From contig NC_056743.1 of the NCBI RefSeq assembly GCF_019279795.1, positions 633,253,658 through 633,317,657 on the forward strand: 64,000 nt of DNA, in the 5' to 3' direction. Shown here piece by piece: positions 1 through 9,459 of the stretch (its first letter is position 1; each line of letters opens with the position of its first letter). The translations under genes and the position numbers were made by a program. This stretch comes from Protopterus annectens (taxonomy: Eukaryota > Chordata > Ceratodontiformes > Protopteridae). The notes beneath the pieces were generated by a model. It searched no databases and was not told where the DNA came from. It saw nothing but the letters and a program-made list of their open reading frames with translations.

Positions 1-80
1 CAGACAAGTTAAACACAGTGTGAGATAAGATCAGGAAAATTTGAAGAAAGTTTATACGAATATATTGAGTATAATATGAA

Positions 81-84
<4 letters not shown>

Positions 85-143
<59 letters not shown>

Positions 144-157
144 TATATATATATATA
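85..157. repeat. (TA)n microsatellite
   Basis: A run of alternating T and A with one interruption near the right end, followed by a short GA tract. Open frames through it are low-complexity and not genes. Confidence 0.95.
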
Positions 158-159
158 TT

Positions 160-340
160 GAGAGAGAGAGAGGTATATATGGGTGCTGGGCACTGGATTG
201 AATGGACAGTGCCCCAAAATCCAATAGAGCAACACCATTTGGTTGACACTGACAGGTGGTTGACAGGTGTGCGAGACTGGCAATCCGTGAGTAGGGAAAT
301 ATTTTCCCCCTGGGGATTGTACGATCTCAGAGTTAGTATA
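160..340. repeat. Uncharacterised interspersed repeat, left part, interrupted by Tc1
   Basis: The stretch ending in TACGATCTCAGAGTTAGTATA resembles the core of the palindromic MITE at 1920-2270, which has TGCGATCTTGGAGTTGGTATA, and also a unit near 17,390-17,620. After the Tc1 element the similarity resumes at 2381-2470 with the G-rich part (GGGGGG then CACATGGGGAGTGCAGGG). The Tc1 element therefore appears to have inserted at a TA inside a copy of this family. The family is not one I recognise, and the borders are approximate. Confidence 0.5.
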
Positions 341-759
341 CAATAGATATAAAAAGTTTACACACCCCTGTTAAAATGCCAGGTTTTTGTGATATAAAAA
401 AATGAGACCACAATAAATCATTTCAAAACCTTTCCCACCTTTAATGTGACCTATAATCTGTACAATTCAACTGAAAAACAAAGAAATCTGTTAGGGGAAA
501 AATATAAAAAATAAAAAACATACAATACTCTGGTTGCATAAGTGTGCACATCCTTAAACTAATACTTTGTTGTATGTGCACACCCTTAAACTAATACTTG
601 TTGAAGCACCTTTTGATTTAATTACAGCATTCAGTCTTCTTGGCTACACACCTGCCATCATTAAAGAGACTCTGATTAACCCAAAATAAAGTTCAGCTCT
701 CCTAGTAGGATTTTCCTGACATTTGCTCAGCTGCCTGCTGCAGCAAAAGCCATAGTTCA

Positions 760-1730
760 CAGACAGCTTACAAAGCATCAAACGGATCTCACTGCTGAAA
801 GGTATCAGTCAGGAGAAGGGTGCAAAACATTTCCACAGCATTGTATATACCATGGAACACAGTGAAGACAGTTATCAAAAGTAGAGAAAATATGGGATAA
901 CAGTGACGTCGCAAAGAAGTGGACGACCACCCAAAATTGATGAAAAGACAAGAGAAAACTGGTCAGAGAGGCTGCCAAGGCACCTATAGCAACCCTGAAG
1001 GAGCTGCAGGAATTTCTGGCAAGTACTGGTTGTGTACTACATGTGACAAAAATCTCCTGTATTCACCATAAGTCTGGACTATGGGGTAAGGTTGCAAGGC
1101 AGAAGCCTTTTCTTACACAGAAAAACATCCAGGCCTGGCTAAAATTTGCAAAACAATACATCAAGTCTCCCAAAAGCATGTGGGAAAATGTGTTGTGGTC
1201 TGATGAAACCAAGGTTGAACATTTTGGCCACAATTCCAAAAGGTATGTTTGGCCCAAAAATAACACTTCGCATCACTAAATAAAACACCATTCCCATGAT
1301 GAAGTATGCTGGTGGCAGTATCATGCTTTGGGGTTGCTTTTGTTCAGCTGGAACTTGGACTTTAGTCAAGGTGGAGGGAATTATGAACAGTTCCAAATAC
1401 CATTCACTTTTGGCCCAAAACCTTCAGGCATTTGCTAGAAAGCTGAAGATGAAGATGAATTACACGTTTCAACACAACAATGACCCCAAGCATACATCCA
1501 AATCAACAAAAGAATGGCTTCATCAGAAGAAAATTAAAGTTTTGCAATGGCCCAGCCAGACCCTAGACCTAAATCCAATATAAAATCTGTGGAAGTGACC
1601 TGAAGAGGGCTGTGCACAAGAGATGCCCTCACAATAATACAGATCTGGAGTGCTTTTGCAAGAAAGAGTGGGCAAATATTGCCAAGTCAAGATGTGCCAT
1701 GCTGATAGATTCCTAACCAAGAAGACTGAA
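760..1730 (+). pseudogene. Tc1 transposase pseudogene
   Basis: Translation in shifting frames gives Tc1 transposase blocks in order: a helix-turn-helix remnant, then LKELQEF, then GKVARQKPFLTQKNIQA, VLWSDETKVEHFGHNSKRYV, GGSIMLWGCF and NDPKHTSKSTKEWL followed by LQWPSQTLDLNPI. Family proteins use a DD34E triad. The first Asp (WSDET, codon 1202-1204) is present. The second, normally the first D of DND, is Asn here (QHNND, about 1476-1478). The Glu expected after DLNPI is a TAA stop (1581-1583). A frameshift lies between 1279 and 1296, and further stops lie upstream of 1043. The enzyme cannot be active. Confidence 0.92.
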
Positions 1731-1919
1731 TGCTGTAATTAAATCAAAAGGTGCTTCAACGAAATATTAGTTTAAGGGTGTGCGCCCACAACAAAGTATT
1801 AGTTTAATGGTGTGCACACTTATGCAACCAGCATATTGTATGTTTTTTTTTATTTTTTATATTTTTTTCCCCTAACAGATTTGTTTGTTTTTCAATTGAA
1901 TTGTACAGGTTATAGGTCG

Positions 1920-2270
1920 GGCCTATATCACATTGTCGAACTCTTAAAAGTTCGAACGTCATATGGTAGACACCATGCGATCAGACTTTTAAAAGTTCCA
2001 ATGTTTCAATGGAGATCTCCATACAGTGCAGAATGGAAGATTTCCCTTTCTGCAGTGTAGTGCGATCTTGGAGTTGGTATATTTAAAGAGCGGGGGTGTG
2101 GGGGGTGCAGGGGGGCTTGCCCCCCTTCTTAAACCATCCAGGTAGGTTTGTTCTTTGGTTTATTTTTTTTAATTACATTTCCAAACTTTTAAAATTTCGA
2201 TCATATGGTGTCGACCATATGATGTTCAAATTTTTAAAAGTTTGATTATGTAATACAGACGCTACAGGCC
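1920..2270. mobile_element. Palindromic MITE inserted in the Tc1 right terminal repeat
   Basis: The Tc1 right terminal repeat breaks after TATAGGTC and resumes at ACATTAAAGG; the left Tc1 repeat shows the uninterrupted form. The inserted block begins GGCCTATA and ends with the complement of GGCCTGTA. Its two ends form imperfect inverted repeats of about 85 bp, each holding two TTTTAAAA-type mini-palindromes and a CATATGG motif. The centre has a G-rich then C-rich hairpin (GGGGGGCTTGCCCCCC near 2112-2127). No coding capacity was seen. No clear target duplication is visible, so the superfamily is open. Confidence 0.7.
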
Positions 2271-2380
2271 ACATTAAAGGGTGGGAAAAGTTCTGAAATT
2301 ATTTATTGCAGTCTCATTATTTTATATCACAAAAACCTGACATTTTAATAGGGGTGTGTAAACTTATTATATCCACTATA

Positions 2381-2470
2381 TATAGTTAGTATATATAAGT
2401 AACAAAAAGTGGGGGGGGCACATCCTTCCACATGGGGAGTGCAGGGTGGATTGCCCCTCTGCAAAAATGT
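2381..2470. repeat. Uncharacterised interspersed repeat, right part
   Basis: This continues the unit broken by the Tc1 element. It starts with GTTAGTATATATAAG, then a run of G, then CACATGGGGAGTGCAGGG and a C-rich complement. It aligns with the centre of the MITE at 1920-2270 and, in reverse, with 17,390-17,620. Confidence 0.45.
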
Positions 2471-2584
2471 TCTCTGTTAGTTTAGTCCACTTCTGGGTAA
2501 TCCCCAGAGTATGTACAGAAAATGTCAATATTGGTGACTTCAATGATATGACATTGCCCTACACCTATATATCATTGCCCTACA

Positions 2585-2587
<3 letters not shown>

Positions 2588-2670
<83 letters not shown>
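2588..2670. repeat. (TA)n microsatellite
   Basis: Uninterrupted alternating TA of about 80 bp, ending exactly where the SINE at 2677 begins. It follows a twice-repeated CATTGCCCTACACCTATA unit. Confidence 0.95.
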
Positions 2671-2675
<5 letters not shown>

Positions 2676-2676
2676 T

Positions 2677-2900
2677 GCGGTGGTGGTGCTGCGGTAACGT
2701 TGTTGCCTCATAGTTAGACGTTGCCCGTTCGATTCTCAGTTAGAGCGGCTTCTGTGTGATGACATGCGTGAATGGGCGTTCCTTCTTTGAAGATTGTGCA
2801 TTAGGCCCAGCAAGCCAGCATTTAAAAATCTACTGCCAATCATTAGCGGACCGGAGTTCCGCTGTGGCGACCCCTAACCGGGAACAGCCGAAAGACACAA
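2677..2900 (+). mobile_element. tRNA-derived SINE with RTE-type 3' tail
   Basis: The head has a polymerase III A box (TGGTGCTGCGGTAACG, 2684-2699) and a B box (GTTCGATTC) at tRNA-like spacing. The body runs through a motif shared with the minus-strand SINE at 22,052-22,333 (ATTAGCGGACCGGAGTTCC). The 3' end is GTGGCGACCCCTAACCGGGA, then ACAGCCGAAAGACAC. The same tail ends the RTE LINE at 23,825-24,835. It is about 224 bp long. No target duplication was identified because the left flank is (TA)n. Confidence 0.85.
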
Positions 2901-3524
2901 ACAATCATAGTTATAGATATAAGATGTTGTATGACATATAAGTTGATAAACTGTGTATAGATTGTAAAAATAATTTTCAAACGCAACATATTGTAGATAT
3001 AGTTATAAAATCTTGTGGGAATAGTTTGACTGTGCAAAGGGGAAAATAGCACTAGTAACATCCATATAATTTTAAATACTGAAATTAAATTAAATTATAT
3101 TGAAAAAATACTATGCAAAGTGGACTCAGACAAACCAAAAAGGAGGAGACAGAATTAATAATAATGACGAGAGAAGATTTCAGCATGAACTTGCAATGGT
3201 ATTACATCTGTTATTCACAAGGTTATTTATGTACTGGAAGATTCTACAAGACTGGAGACATGCAGTAATAAAAACCCATCTTTAAGGGAAGGGGGAATAG
3301 GACAAACCCAGGGTCATTTAGACCCATAAGTGTAATTTCTTGATTTGAGACAATAATATAGTCTATTTTGGATAAATTATTGTCAGAAATGGAAAGATGG
3401 TCTACAGTCCGTCTACAGGTGACTTGAAAATAAACTGATTACATATATTATATGTAGGGCCTATTTTCAATAGAACTTGACCAAACTGATCATTTGGACA
3501 CAGGAGAATAATATGCTGATAAAT

Positions 3525-4115
3525 GGGTCTACCTGAAAACACCGACACGCAAAAACACAGACAACGAGATAACCGATACCACAAAACCGAAAGTTCAAAA
3601 ACATGAAACATCACATGCCCGACAAACTACAATCCCGACAATCAACAAAACAAAACAAATACCTTTTCCGTAAAACACACACACACAACACAAGCACACC
3701 AACAACCTTACAATCCTACACTAAACCTTACATACACAACTATCTATGCACTAACCTTAACCCAAACCCTAACCCTAAGGTCCGTCACTATCACACACTC
3801 ACCTAACCCGTGCCCTAACCCTAACTCACTTAACCCGTCCCTAACCCTAAAGTCTGTCACTGTCGCACACTTACCTTACCCGCACCCTAACCCTAACTCA
3901 CTTAACCCACCCCTAACCTTAAAGTCTGTCACTATCACACACTTACCTCACCCGCACCCTGACCCTAACGTCTGTCACTATCACACACTTACCTTAACAT
4001 GTCGGTGTTCTCAGCGTCAGGATTTTCAATCGTCGGTCATCTCCATTGTTGATCTTTCGGTGTCAGTTATCTCATTGTTGGACATTGTCAGCATTCAATG
4101 TTTTCAGGTAGACCC
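3525..4115. mobile_element. 591-bp MITE with 8-bp target-site duplication (hAT-like)
   Basis: Its ends are perfect 16-bp inverted repeats, GGGTCTACCTGAAAAC and its complement. They extend imperfectly inward for about 75 bp through motifs such as GAGATAAC and ACCGAAAG. It is flanked on both sides by TGATAAAT (3517-3524 and 4116-4123), an exact 8-bp duplication typical of hAT transposons. It has no transposase. The middle is a tandem array of telomere-like CCCTAA blocks (3765-3995). It lies inside an older LINE fragment. The hAT assignment rests on target-site length only. Confidence 0.85.
3765..3995. repeat. 72-bp tandem repeats rich in CCCTAA, inside the MITE
   Basis: The unit begins CCCTAACCCTAACTCACTTA, then a second CCCTAACCCTAA block, then GTCTGTCACTRTCRCACACT. 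Copies start near 3813, 3885 and 3957, exactly 72 bp apart, with partial units on both sides. The CCCTAA hexamer equals the vertebrate telomere repeat. It is embedded in a transposable element, so this is not evidence for a chromosome end. Confidence 0.85.
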
Positions 4116-4330
4116 TGATAAATACAGCAAAAAGTGAGCATGTAAGATATGGCAAACATGGATTTGAGTAGGATATTTGATATTGCACACAGTGATTGAA
4201 AATGTGGATTCATTTAACATCCTAGGTATATACTCAGCTTTGAGTTTTTCCTGCTCATATCAACCAATTGACTAATGACGGTTACAACATGGTATGCTTT
4301 ATAAAAAAAATATTTTTAAAGTCTAGGAAA

Positions 4331-4759
4331 TGAGAAATGGTGAAATCATTGTTTGCAGTTTATCATAAGACTCAAACTGGTGTATGCAGTAATAATACAG
4401 AAACCTTATAAAAAATTCTCAAGAAAGCATGGAACACTTATTAATTGCAAAGAATAAAACTAACAACCTTTCAGAAGAAATGCTTCTTAAGGCTGTATAC
4501 AAGATGACATAAAAATCAACTTAAATTAAAATCTTAAAATATCACATAATCTTAATCTAAAATCTGTTAAATAATATATAGTAATTTAATAGGAGACCTT
4601 TTTCAGTTATATTGTGCATTCAGAGACAACTACCTCTAGGAACGTCTGGGGTTATCAAAGAATAGTAGAAACTCACCAGACAGCTGGTATGGAAGATTAT
4701 ATAGGAATGCAAGATACACCTATTGGTTCTCTGAGAAAGTAGCTGATACATAGAATAGA
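4331..4759. other. AT-rich stretch, nothing recognised
   Basis: No ORF over 60 codons and no clear repeat border. The right part may hold a decayed upstream piece of the CR1 endonuclease, but no alignable motif was found. Confidence 0.4.
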
Positions 4760-7208
4760 CAATTATATTAAAGGAAGTACTAGTTTACACATTTTTAAGC
4801 ACAGCTTAGTTAAATAGGATGACACACTGGAGTTCCTTTTCATACTGATTACCCTAGACAAAGTTCCATACCATATCCTAGCAAGATATAAGTCACCTTA
4901 TATGTCCCATGAAACCCATAGTTCATACATAGACCTATTGGAGATGCTCACAGTCCACCAAATACCATACTCATGGGAGATTTTAATTATCCCTCTATAA
5001 ATTGGGAATCCTACATGACCCCAAATTTGCAAGTGTAGAGATTCCTAGCATTTGTAAACACAAACACCCTGGATCAGTATGTGCATATGCCTACTAGGGG
5101 TACAAACATATTAGACCTGGTACTCACAAATATAGAAGAATGCTGCACAACCCCCCCCCCCCATGTTGTGTCTTCTCTGGTAATGTCAGATCACAGAGCA
5201 GTCTCCTTTGAAACAAGAATCAATTCTGTAACCCTAGCAAACTATGTAACAGTTAGAAACTACTCCAAGGCAAACTACCTTTTATTAAGTGATAACCTGT
5301 CAAAATGTCAAGCCTCTCCAAATCCAGATAACATAGTAGCCTATGCAGAATTATTCACAGCATATCTGTACAATCATGTCAATGACTTCATTGAGGCTGT
5401 TATGCCTACCACAGCTAAGTGCAAATCTAAATCAAAAAACAAACCACCCTGGTGAAACCCAAAATTAAACAGGGTGTACAACAAAAGAAAAAACTTCACA
5501 GCTAAAATTAGGAAGTATAACACCAAAAAAAGATAAAAACTGTGTCATCAAACTGAATGGACAACTAAGAGGACAAATTAAGTCCAACAAAGCAAATTTT
5601 GAGGTAAAGATAGCATCCCAAGCGAAGAACAACCATAAGGGCTTTGTTAGGTATGTCTGAAACCTCAAAAACAGCACACAACAGTCTGTCAAACTAGTGG
5701 TAAATGGAGCCATGTACACAGAAATTGAAGATACAGCAAATCTTCTGGTTGACAAATTCCACTCCAACTTTACCCCCAGCTCACCCCCAGCTGCACCCCA
5801 GGAATACCATCAGCAGGGAGCAGGAGTTAGATGCACTCTTAAAGGTCAAGAATACAACTTTGATAAGCCCCTGATAATATCACAGGATGCCTCATAAATA
5901 GCCTGAAATGTGACCTATCCGGGCCACTGGTGTAACTTTTCAACCATAGCCTCTGCACAGGCTTCATGCCATGCAAATGGAAGACTGCAGCAGTTATGCC
6001 TCTGCACAAGGGCAGACCAAAAATGGATTGTGAGAACTACAGACTCATTAGCCTGACTAGTCTCATATGCAAAACTGTGGAAAGAATTATCATGGAAATT
6101 ATTAACAGTGACATAGGAGAGCTCCAGACACTGGACCCAACCTGATTTGATTTTGTCAAAGGCAGGTCATGCCTACTGAACCTGGTGGATTTCTTCGAGA
6201 AGACCACTAAAGCAATGAATAAGGGCAAAATGGTGCACATGGCCTACCCACTCAGGCATTGTTGACCAACTAAAAGCATTGATAAAAAAAAAACAAGATA
6301 CTAACATCTTACAGGAAGGTCTACCACAGACAACTGGCTGGTGTCAAAAAGCCACAGCTTGAAAGTTAATGCCAAGAAATGGATAAAAAGTGTCTTTTGG
6401 GAAGTTGGCCAACCAGGGAAACTGCCTCGTTGATAAAACAGCCCTAAAACTATACACTGTAGTCAGGGATTTGAAGTTTCATGTAGCTAGTAACCTGGCT
6501 TTTGATCAACATGTGTCTAATGTAAGAAAACCATTCTCTGTCACTCATCTTATAAGTGAGGGCATTGCATTTAGGATCAGGGATGTCATTGCACTGTTGT
6601 ACTCAAGCCATAATCAGACCCATGACTAAGTATAGCTCTCCTTTCTGTACATACCAGTCCAGACAGATGCAAGAACTGGAATGTCCACAGAGGTTCTTTG
6701 CAAAAAGAATACAAGGCAGATCACCTCAAAACACTATCTCTATACTTTGTTCTCTGCAGATTGCTGAGAGGTGATTTATCCCTGGAATACAAGACATTTT
6801 GTATCCTACTCTGATGGACATTTTTGCATATCTGGAAAATGAAAGGCACTAAAAGTACTAGTTCTAATGATTTAAACTTTAACTGTGACTTAAATAGGAC
6901 ATGTAAGGAGAATATATCCCAGAGAATCCCCATTCTCTGAAATAGGATTCCCATCCAAGTGAAGCAGAGCCCTTCCTTAACCCTATTCAAGCACAACCTG
7001 GACCAGTGGAGGAGAAATTAGAAATTCACCCCTGGTCTGACACCTATGTCTAATGGACAGAGGCAGCCATCAAATCATGCCCTGACTAACATACACCCCC
7101 CCTTAAATAAACAATAAGGCACAATAAATCATGGGATATATTTGGGTTGCATGGCTGGGCTTAGTGGCCATTAGACTAATATACACTGATGAACCTATGG
7201 GCCTATGG
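4760..7208 (+). mobile_element. CR1-clade LINE, decayed (copy 1)
   Basis: It begins within the endonuclease, and 5081-5455 gives a 124-residue open piece (PTRGTNILDLVLTN, VMSDHRAVSFET, NYSKANYLLL) that matches the minus-strand copy at 52,630-53,169. Later blocks are FVKGRSCLLNLVDFFEK (RT start), a large deletion near 6245-6300 that removes palm blocks A to C, then thumb and C-terminal blocks with many stops. The 3' end has GGCTGGGCTTAGTGGCCAT and a short tail, GATGAACCTATGGGCCTATG, a decayed form of the (AACCTATG)n tail of the other copies. It is the oldest of the four CR1 copies here. Confidence 0.85.
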
Positions 7209-7776
7209 ACAACTACATACCAATAGGAATATGCATTAATTTGTAGTTCATTTGGCATGAGGAAGCTGTGAGTAAAATCCCTTTCTACAAATAAAGGAGT
7301 GAGTGAAGTGATGGATAGACTAACTGCTGTGTTTTTGTTTTTATCTGTATTTATCTGCATTGTGAACTCAGTTACAGCTCTATGTTACACCACAGTCATT
7401 TGTTTAAATGAGCTAGACTGCCATTACATACATCATTGTGGTGTCTCATCCTATGTCACAACACATCACTACATCACATTGTTATGCGTTCAGAATGATT
7501 TTGTGCACTTTAGTCACACCTGTGATGGTGCTGATACATAGCTCAGGTGCTGTACCTTGTAGTTTTCATATTATGAATCATGACCAGCACGTTATTCTGT
7601 TTGGTACTTCAGTCTGTATAATTACACTGTACCATGAATCATGGTAGCACAAAACTGTGCAACTCTGCTTAATCTGGATGTGGCAGGCCTTTGTGACTTA
7701 TGTAGGTCTGAGGTTGGGGTAGTGTTCTATATATCAGCCCCACACATTGCGAACTATGAATTTATTTCTTTGATTA
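7209..7776. other. No gene recognised
   Basis: Low-complexity CATCAC-rich sequence near 7430-7480 and an imperfect repeat of an ATGAATCATG motif near 7570-7640. Short open frames here have no recognisable motifs. Confidence 0.4.
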
Positions 7777-7905
7777 GTTCATAGGTTGGCATTAGGCTAA
7801 CTGCCCTTGTTGGCCATTTTGAGCCTAGTCACTTACCCACATGAGAATCAAACCCTGTATCTTGTCTATAGGGTAAGCATCTTAACCATTATACCAACCT
7901 CACAC
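7777..7905 (-). mobile_element. tRNA-derived SINE with CR1-type 3' tail
   Basis: On the minus strand the head reads GTTGGTATAATGGTTAAGAT (A box) and then GGTTTGATTCTCATG (B box). The short body is GTGACTAGGCTCAAAATGG, followed by GGCAGTTAGCCTAATGCCAA and CCTATGAAC. The last part matches the CR1 3' end (GATAGCCTAGTACCAACCTATGAAC at 12,244-12,268). The SINE therefore seems to be moved by the CR1 machinery. It is about 130 bp. Confidence 0.72.
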
Positions 7906-7937
7906 CTGAAAGGATTTGGGGAAGTACTAGAATAGCT

Positions 7938-8012
7938 GCTGTTGCAAGGAATTTTAAGCCTAGTCAATTTCCCATTCAAAGGTGAGAATCAAACCCTGCA
8001 TCTTGTGACCTT
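7938..8012 (-). mobile_element. Partial second copy of the CR1-tailed SINE head
   Basis: It repeats the order of the neighbouring SINE: a TTAAGCCTAGTC motif, then GAGAATCAAACCCTGCATCT (the complement of the B-box region). Head and tail are incomplete. Confidence 0.5.
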
Positions 8013-8034
8013 GAACCATACAACTTAAGGATCT

Positions 8035-8110
8035 GCCCAAAAGGGACTCATCCAGCATGGGGCTCAAATCCATGACATTTCAGTTGAGTGTCATGCTCTA
8101 ATAACTGACT
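8035..8110 (-). mobile_element. tRNA-like sequence, probable SINE head
   Basis: On the minus strand it reads GTCAGTTATTAGAGCATGAC, then ATGGATTTGAGCCCCATGCT. This resembles a tRNA A arm and a T arm with B box. Paired stems are imperfect, so it is unlikely to be a working tRNA gene. Confidence 0.45.
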
Positions 8111-8538
8111 TAGATGTACTAGATTGCCTGTTTGTTTGTTGTTTTGCCTGTTATTTGTTTGTTGCTTTAGTTACACATTTATTTCCTGCATGATTGCATG
8201 CATTCATTGACTATAGTAGTGCAATGATCCAAACTGTCCATTTTCAAATTCAGCTTCAATTTACAACCTGATAAAAAAGATACAAATAATAATATAAGAA
8301 ATTGGTTGCACAGTAATTTACATTACAAAAATTACATTACAAAAACAGTAGTATAATCAAAGATGCAGAGCAGTTGTGTGGGTAATCAGTACAATGCAGG
8401 CAATGGGTTGCTAAAGCTTTTAGAGTAGGAGTAAACAGGCTAGCATTTATACTGCCTAATGTATAGTGTACTGCATGATAAATATCAATAAAGAAATACA
8501 CAGAAGGACTCTTACAAAGCAAAGTAAACTAGTAAAGG
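8111..8538. other. No gene recognised
   Basis: AT-rich sequence with a small TTTGTTTGTTG repeat near 8128-8165. No supported feature. Confidence 0.4.
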
Positions 8539-9050
8539 TACACTATTTCACAATCAGGTGTGTACATCAGGAAGAGAAGGGTAGTAGGGAAGGATTTGTG
8601 GATGTAAAAGGTGAGAAGGGAGGTGCACCATTTCACACTGAGATATGCACATCAGGAAGAGAAGGATAGTAAGGGAAGGATTTGTGGATGTAATAGGTGA
8701 GAAGAGTGGTGCACCATTTCACACTGAAATATGTACATCAGGAAGAGAAGGGTAGTAGGGAAGGATGTGTGGATGTAATAGGTGAGAAGAGAGGTGCACC
8801 ATTTCACACTGAGATATGTACATCAGGAAGAAAAGGGTCATAGGGAAGGATTTGTGGATGTAATAAGTGAGAAGGGAGATGCACCATTTCACACTGAGAT
8901 ATGTACATCAGGAAGAGAAGGGTCATAGGGAAGGATTTGTGGATGTAATAAGTGAGAAGGGAGGTGCACCATTTCACACTGAGATATGTACATCAGGAAG
9001 AGAAGGGTAGTAAAGAAAGGATTTGTAGATGTAATAGGTGAGAAAGGAAA
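8539..9050. repeat. 85-bp minisatellite, about six copies
   Basis: The unit contains GCACCATTTCACACTGAGAT, GTACATCAGGAAGAGAAGGG and AAGGATTTGTGGATGTAATA. The GCACC marker recurs at 8625, 8711, 8796, 8881 and 8966, so the period is 85 to 86 bp, with a divergent first unit at 8539. The translated frames on either strand are periodic products of the repeat. Confidence 0.93.
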
Positions 9051-9255
9051 GTGTAGATTGGGAAGGTTAGGAAGTTGAAAGTGGTATGAGGAAAGTTTTG
9101 GGAGAGTGAGTTTTGAGGAGGAAAGATGCAGAAAGGCTTGGTTCATGAAGAGGAGCTCTGTAGGGAATGGAAATACATTTTATAAAGCTGCGTTTGATAT
9201 CTGGAGCAGCTCAGCCATGATTACAGTATGCATGTGTGTTTTGTGTGTGCGTGCA

Positions 9256-9259
<4 letters not shown>

Positions 9260-9333
<74 letters not shown>

Positions 9334-9368
9334 TGAGAATGTGTGTGTGTTTGTGTATTTGCATGAGC

Positions 9369-9447
<79 letters not shown>
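9260..9447. repeat. Two (GT)n microsatellites
   Basis: Long GT runs at about 9260-9328 and 9372-9447, separated by a short TTTTCATGAGAATG spacer. Confidence 0.95.
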
Positions 9448-9453
<6 letters not shown>

Positions 9454-9459
9454 AGTTAT

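Larger units (their letters stand above)
341..2378 (+). mobile_element. Tc1/mariner DNA transposon, decayed
   Basis: The element starts CAATAGATATAAAAAGTTTA and ends with the complement of TAGTGGATATAATAAGTTTA, with a TA dinucleotide on each side (339-340 and 2379-2380), as expected for Tc1/mariner. The terminal inverted repeats are long, about 200 bp: the left half from the tip to the TGCATAAGTGTGCACA motif is mirrored at 1800-1915 plus 2271-2378. The left repeat has a small internal duplication of a motif containing AAACTAATACTT near 560-600. The right repeat is split by a 351-bp MITE at 1920-2270. A broken transposase gene lies between the repeats. The tip matches a Tc1 family widespread in fishes and other aquatic vertebrates; that family link is from memory. 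Confidence 0.93.
3100..4330 (+). mobile_element. Old LINE reverse-transcriptase fragment, split by a MITE
   Basis: Before the MITE, one frame gives WKILQDWRHAVIKTHL, and a shifted frame continues with an NRTNPGSFRPISVIS-like block, the classic start of a non-LTR reverse transcriptase. After the MITE the frame gives DMANMDLSRIFDIAHSD (about 4148-4198), which matches the catalytic block A form YLDFSKAFDTVPH. Stops and shifts occur throughout. The clade (CR1/L2/Rex group) is inferred and the borders are approximate. About 200 bp to the left (2,901-3,099) hold nothing I recognise. Confidence 0.6.

Noticed and set aside
9-346. Short ORFs through (TA)n
   Set aside because: Low-complexity translation (IYIYIY) with no protein signal.
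3770-3990. Telomere or subtelomere because of CCCTAA repeats
   Set aside because: The hexamers are imperfect, organised in 72-bp units and enclosed in a MITE with target duplications.
8035-8110. Functional tRNA gene
   Set aside because: Arms pair poorly and the B box is changed; it fits a SINE head better.
8539-9050. CRISPR-like array
   Set aside because: Units are contiguous and there are no unique spacers; eukaryotic minisatellite.
8889-9146. 85-residue minus-strand ORF with repeated motifs
   Set aside because: Product of the 85-bp minisatellite; periodic in sequence.
9106-9454. Cys-Val rich ORFs
   Set aside because: Translation of (GT)n arrays in several frames on both strands.
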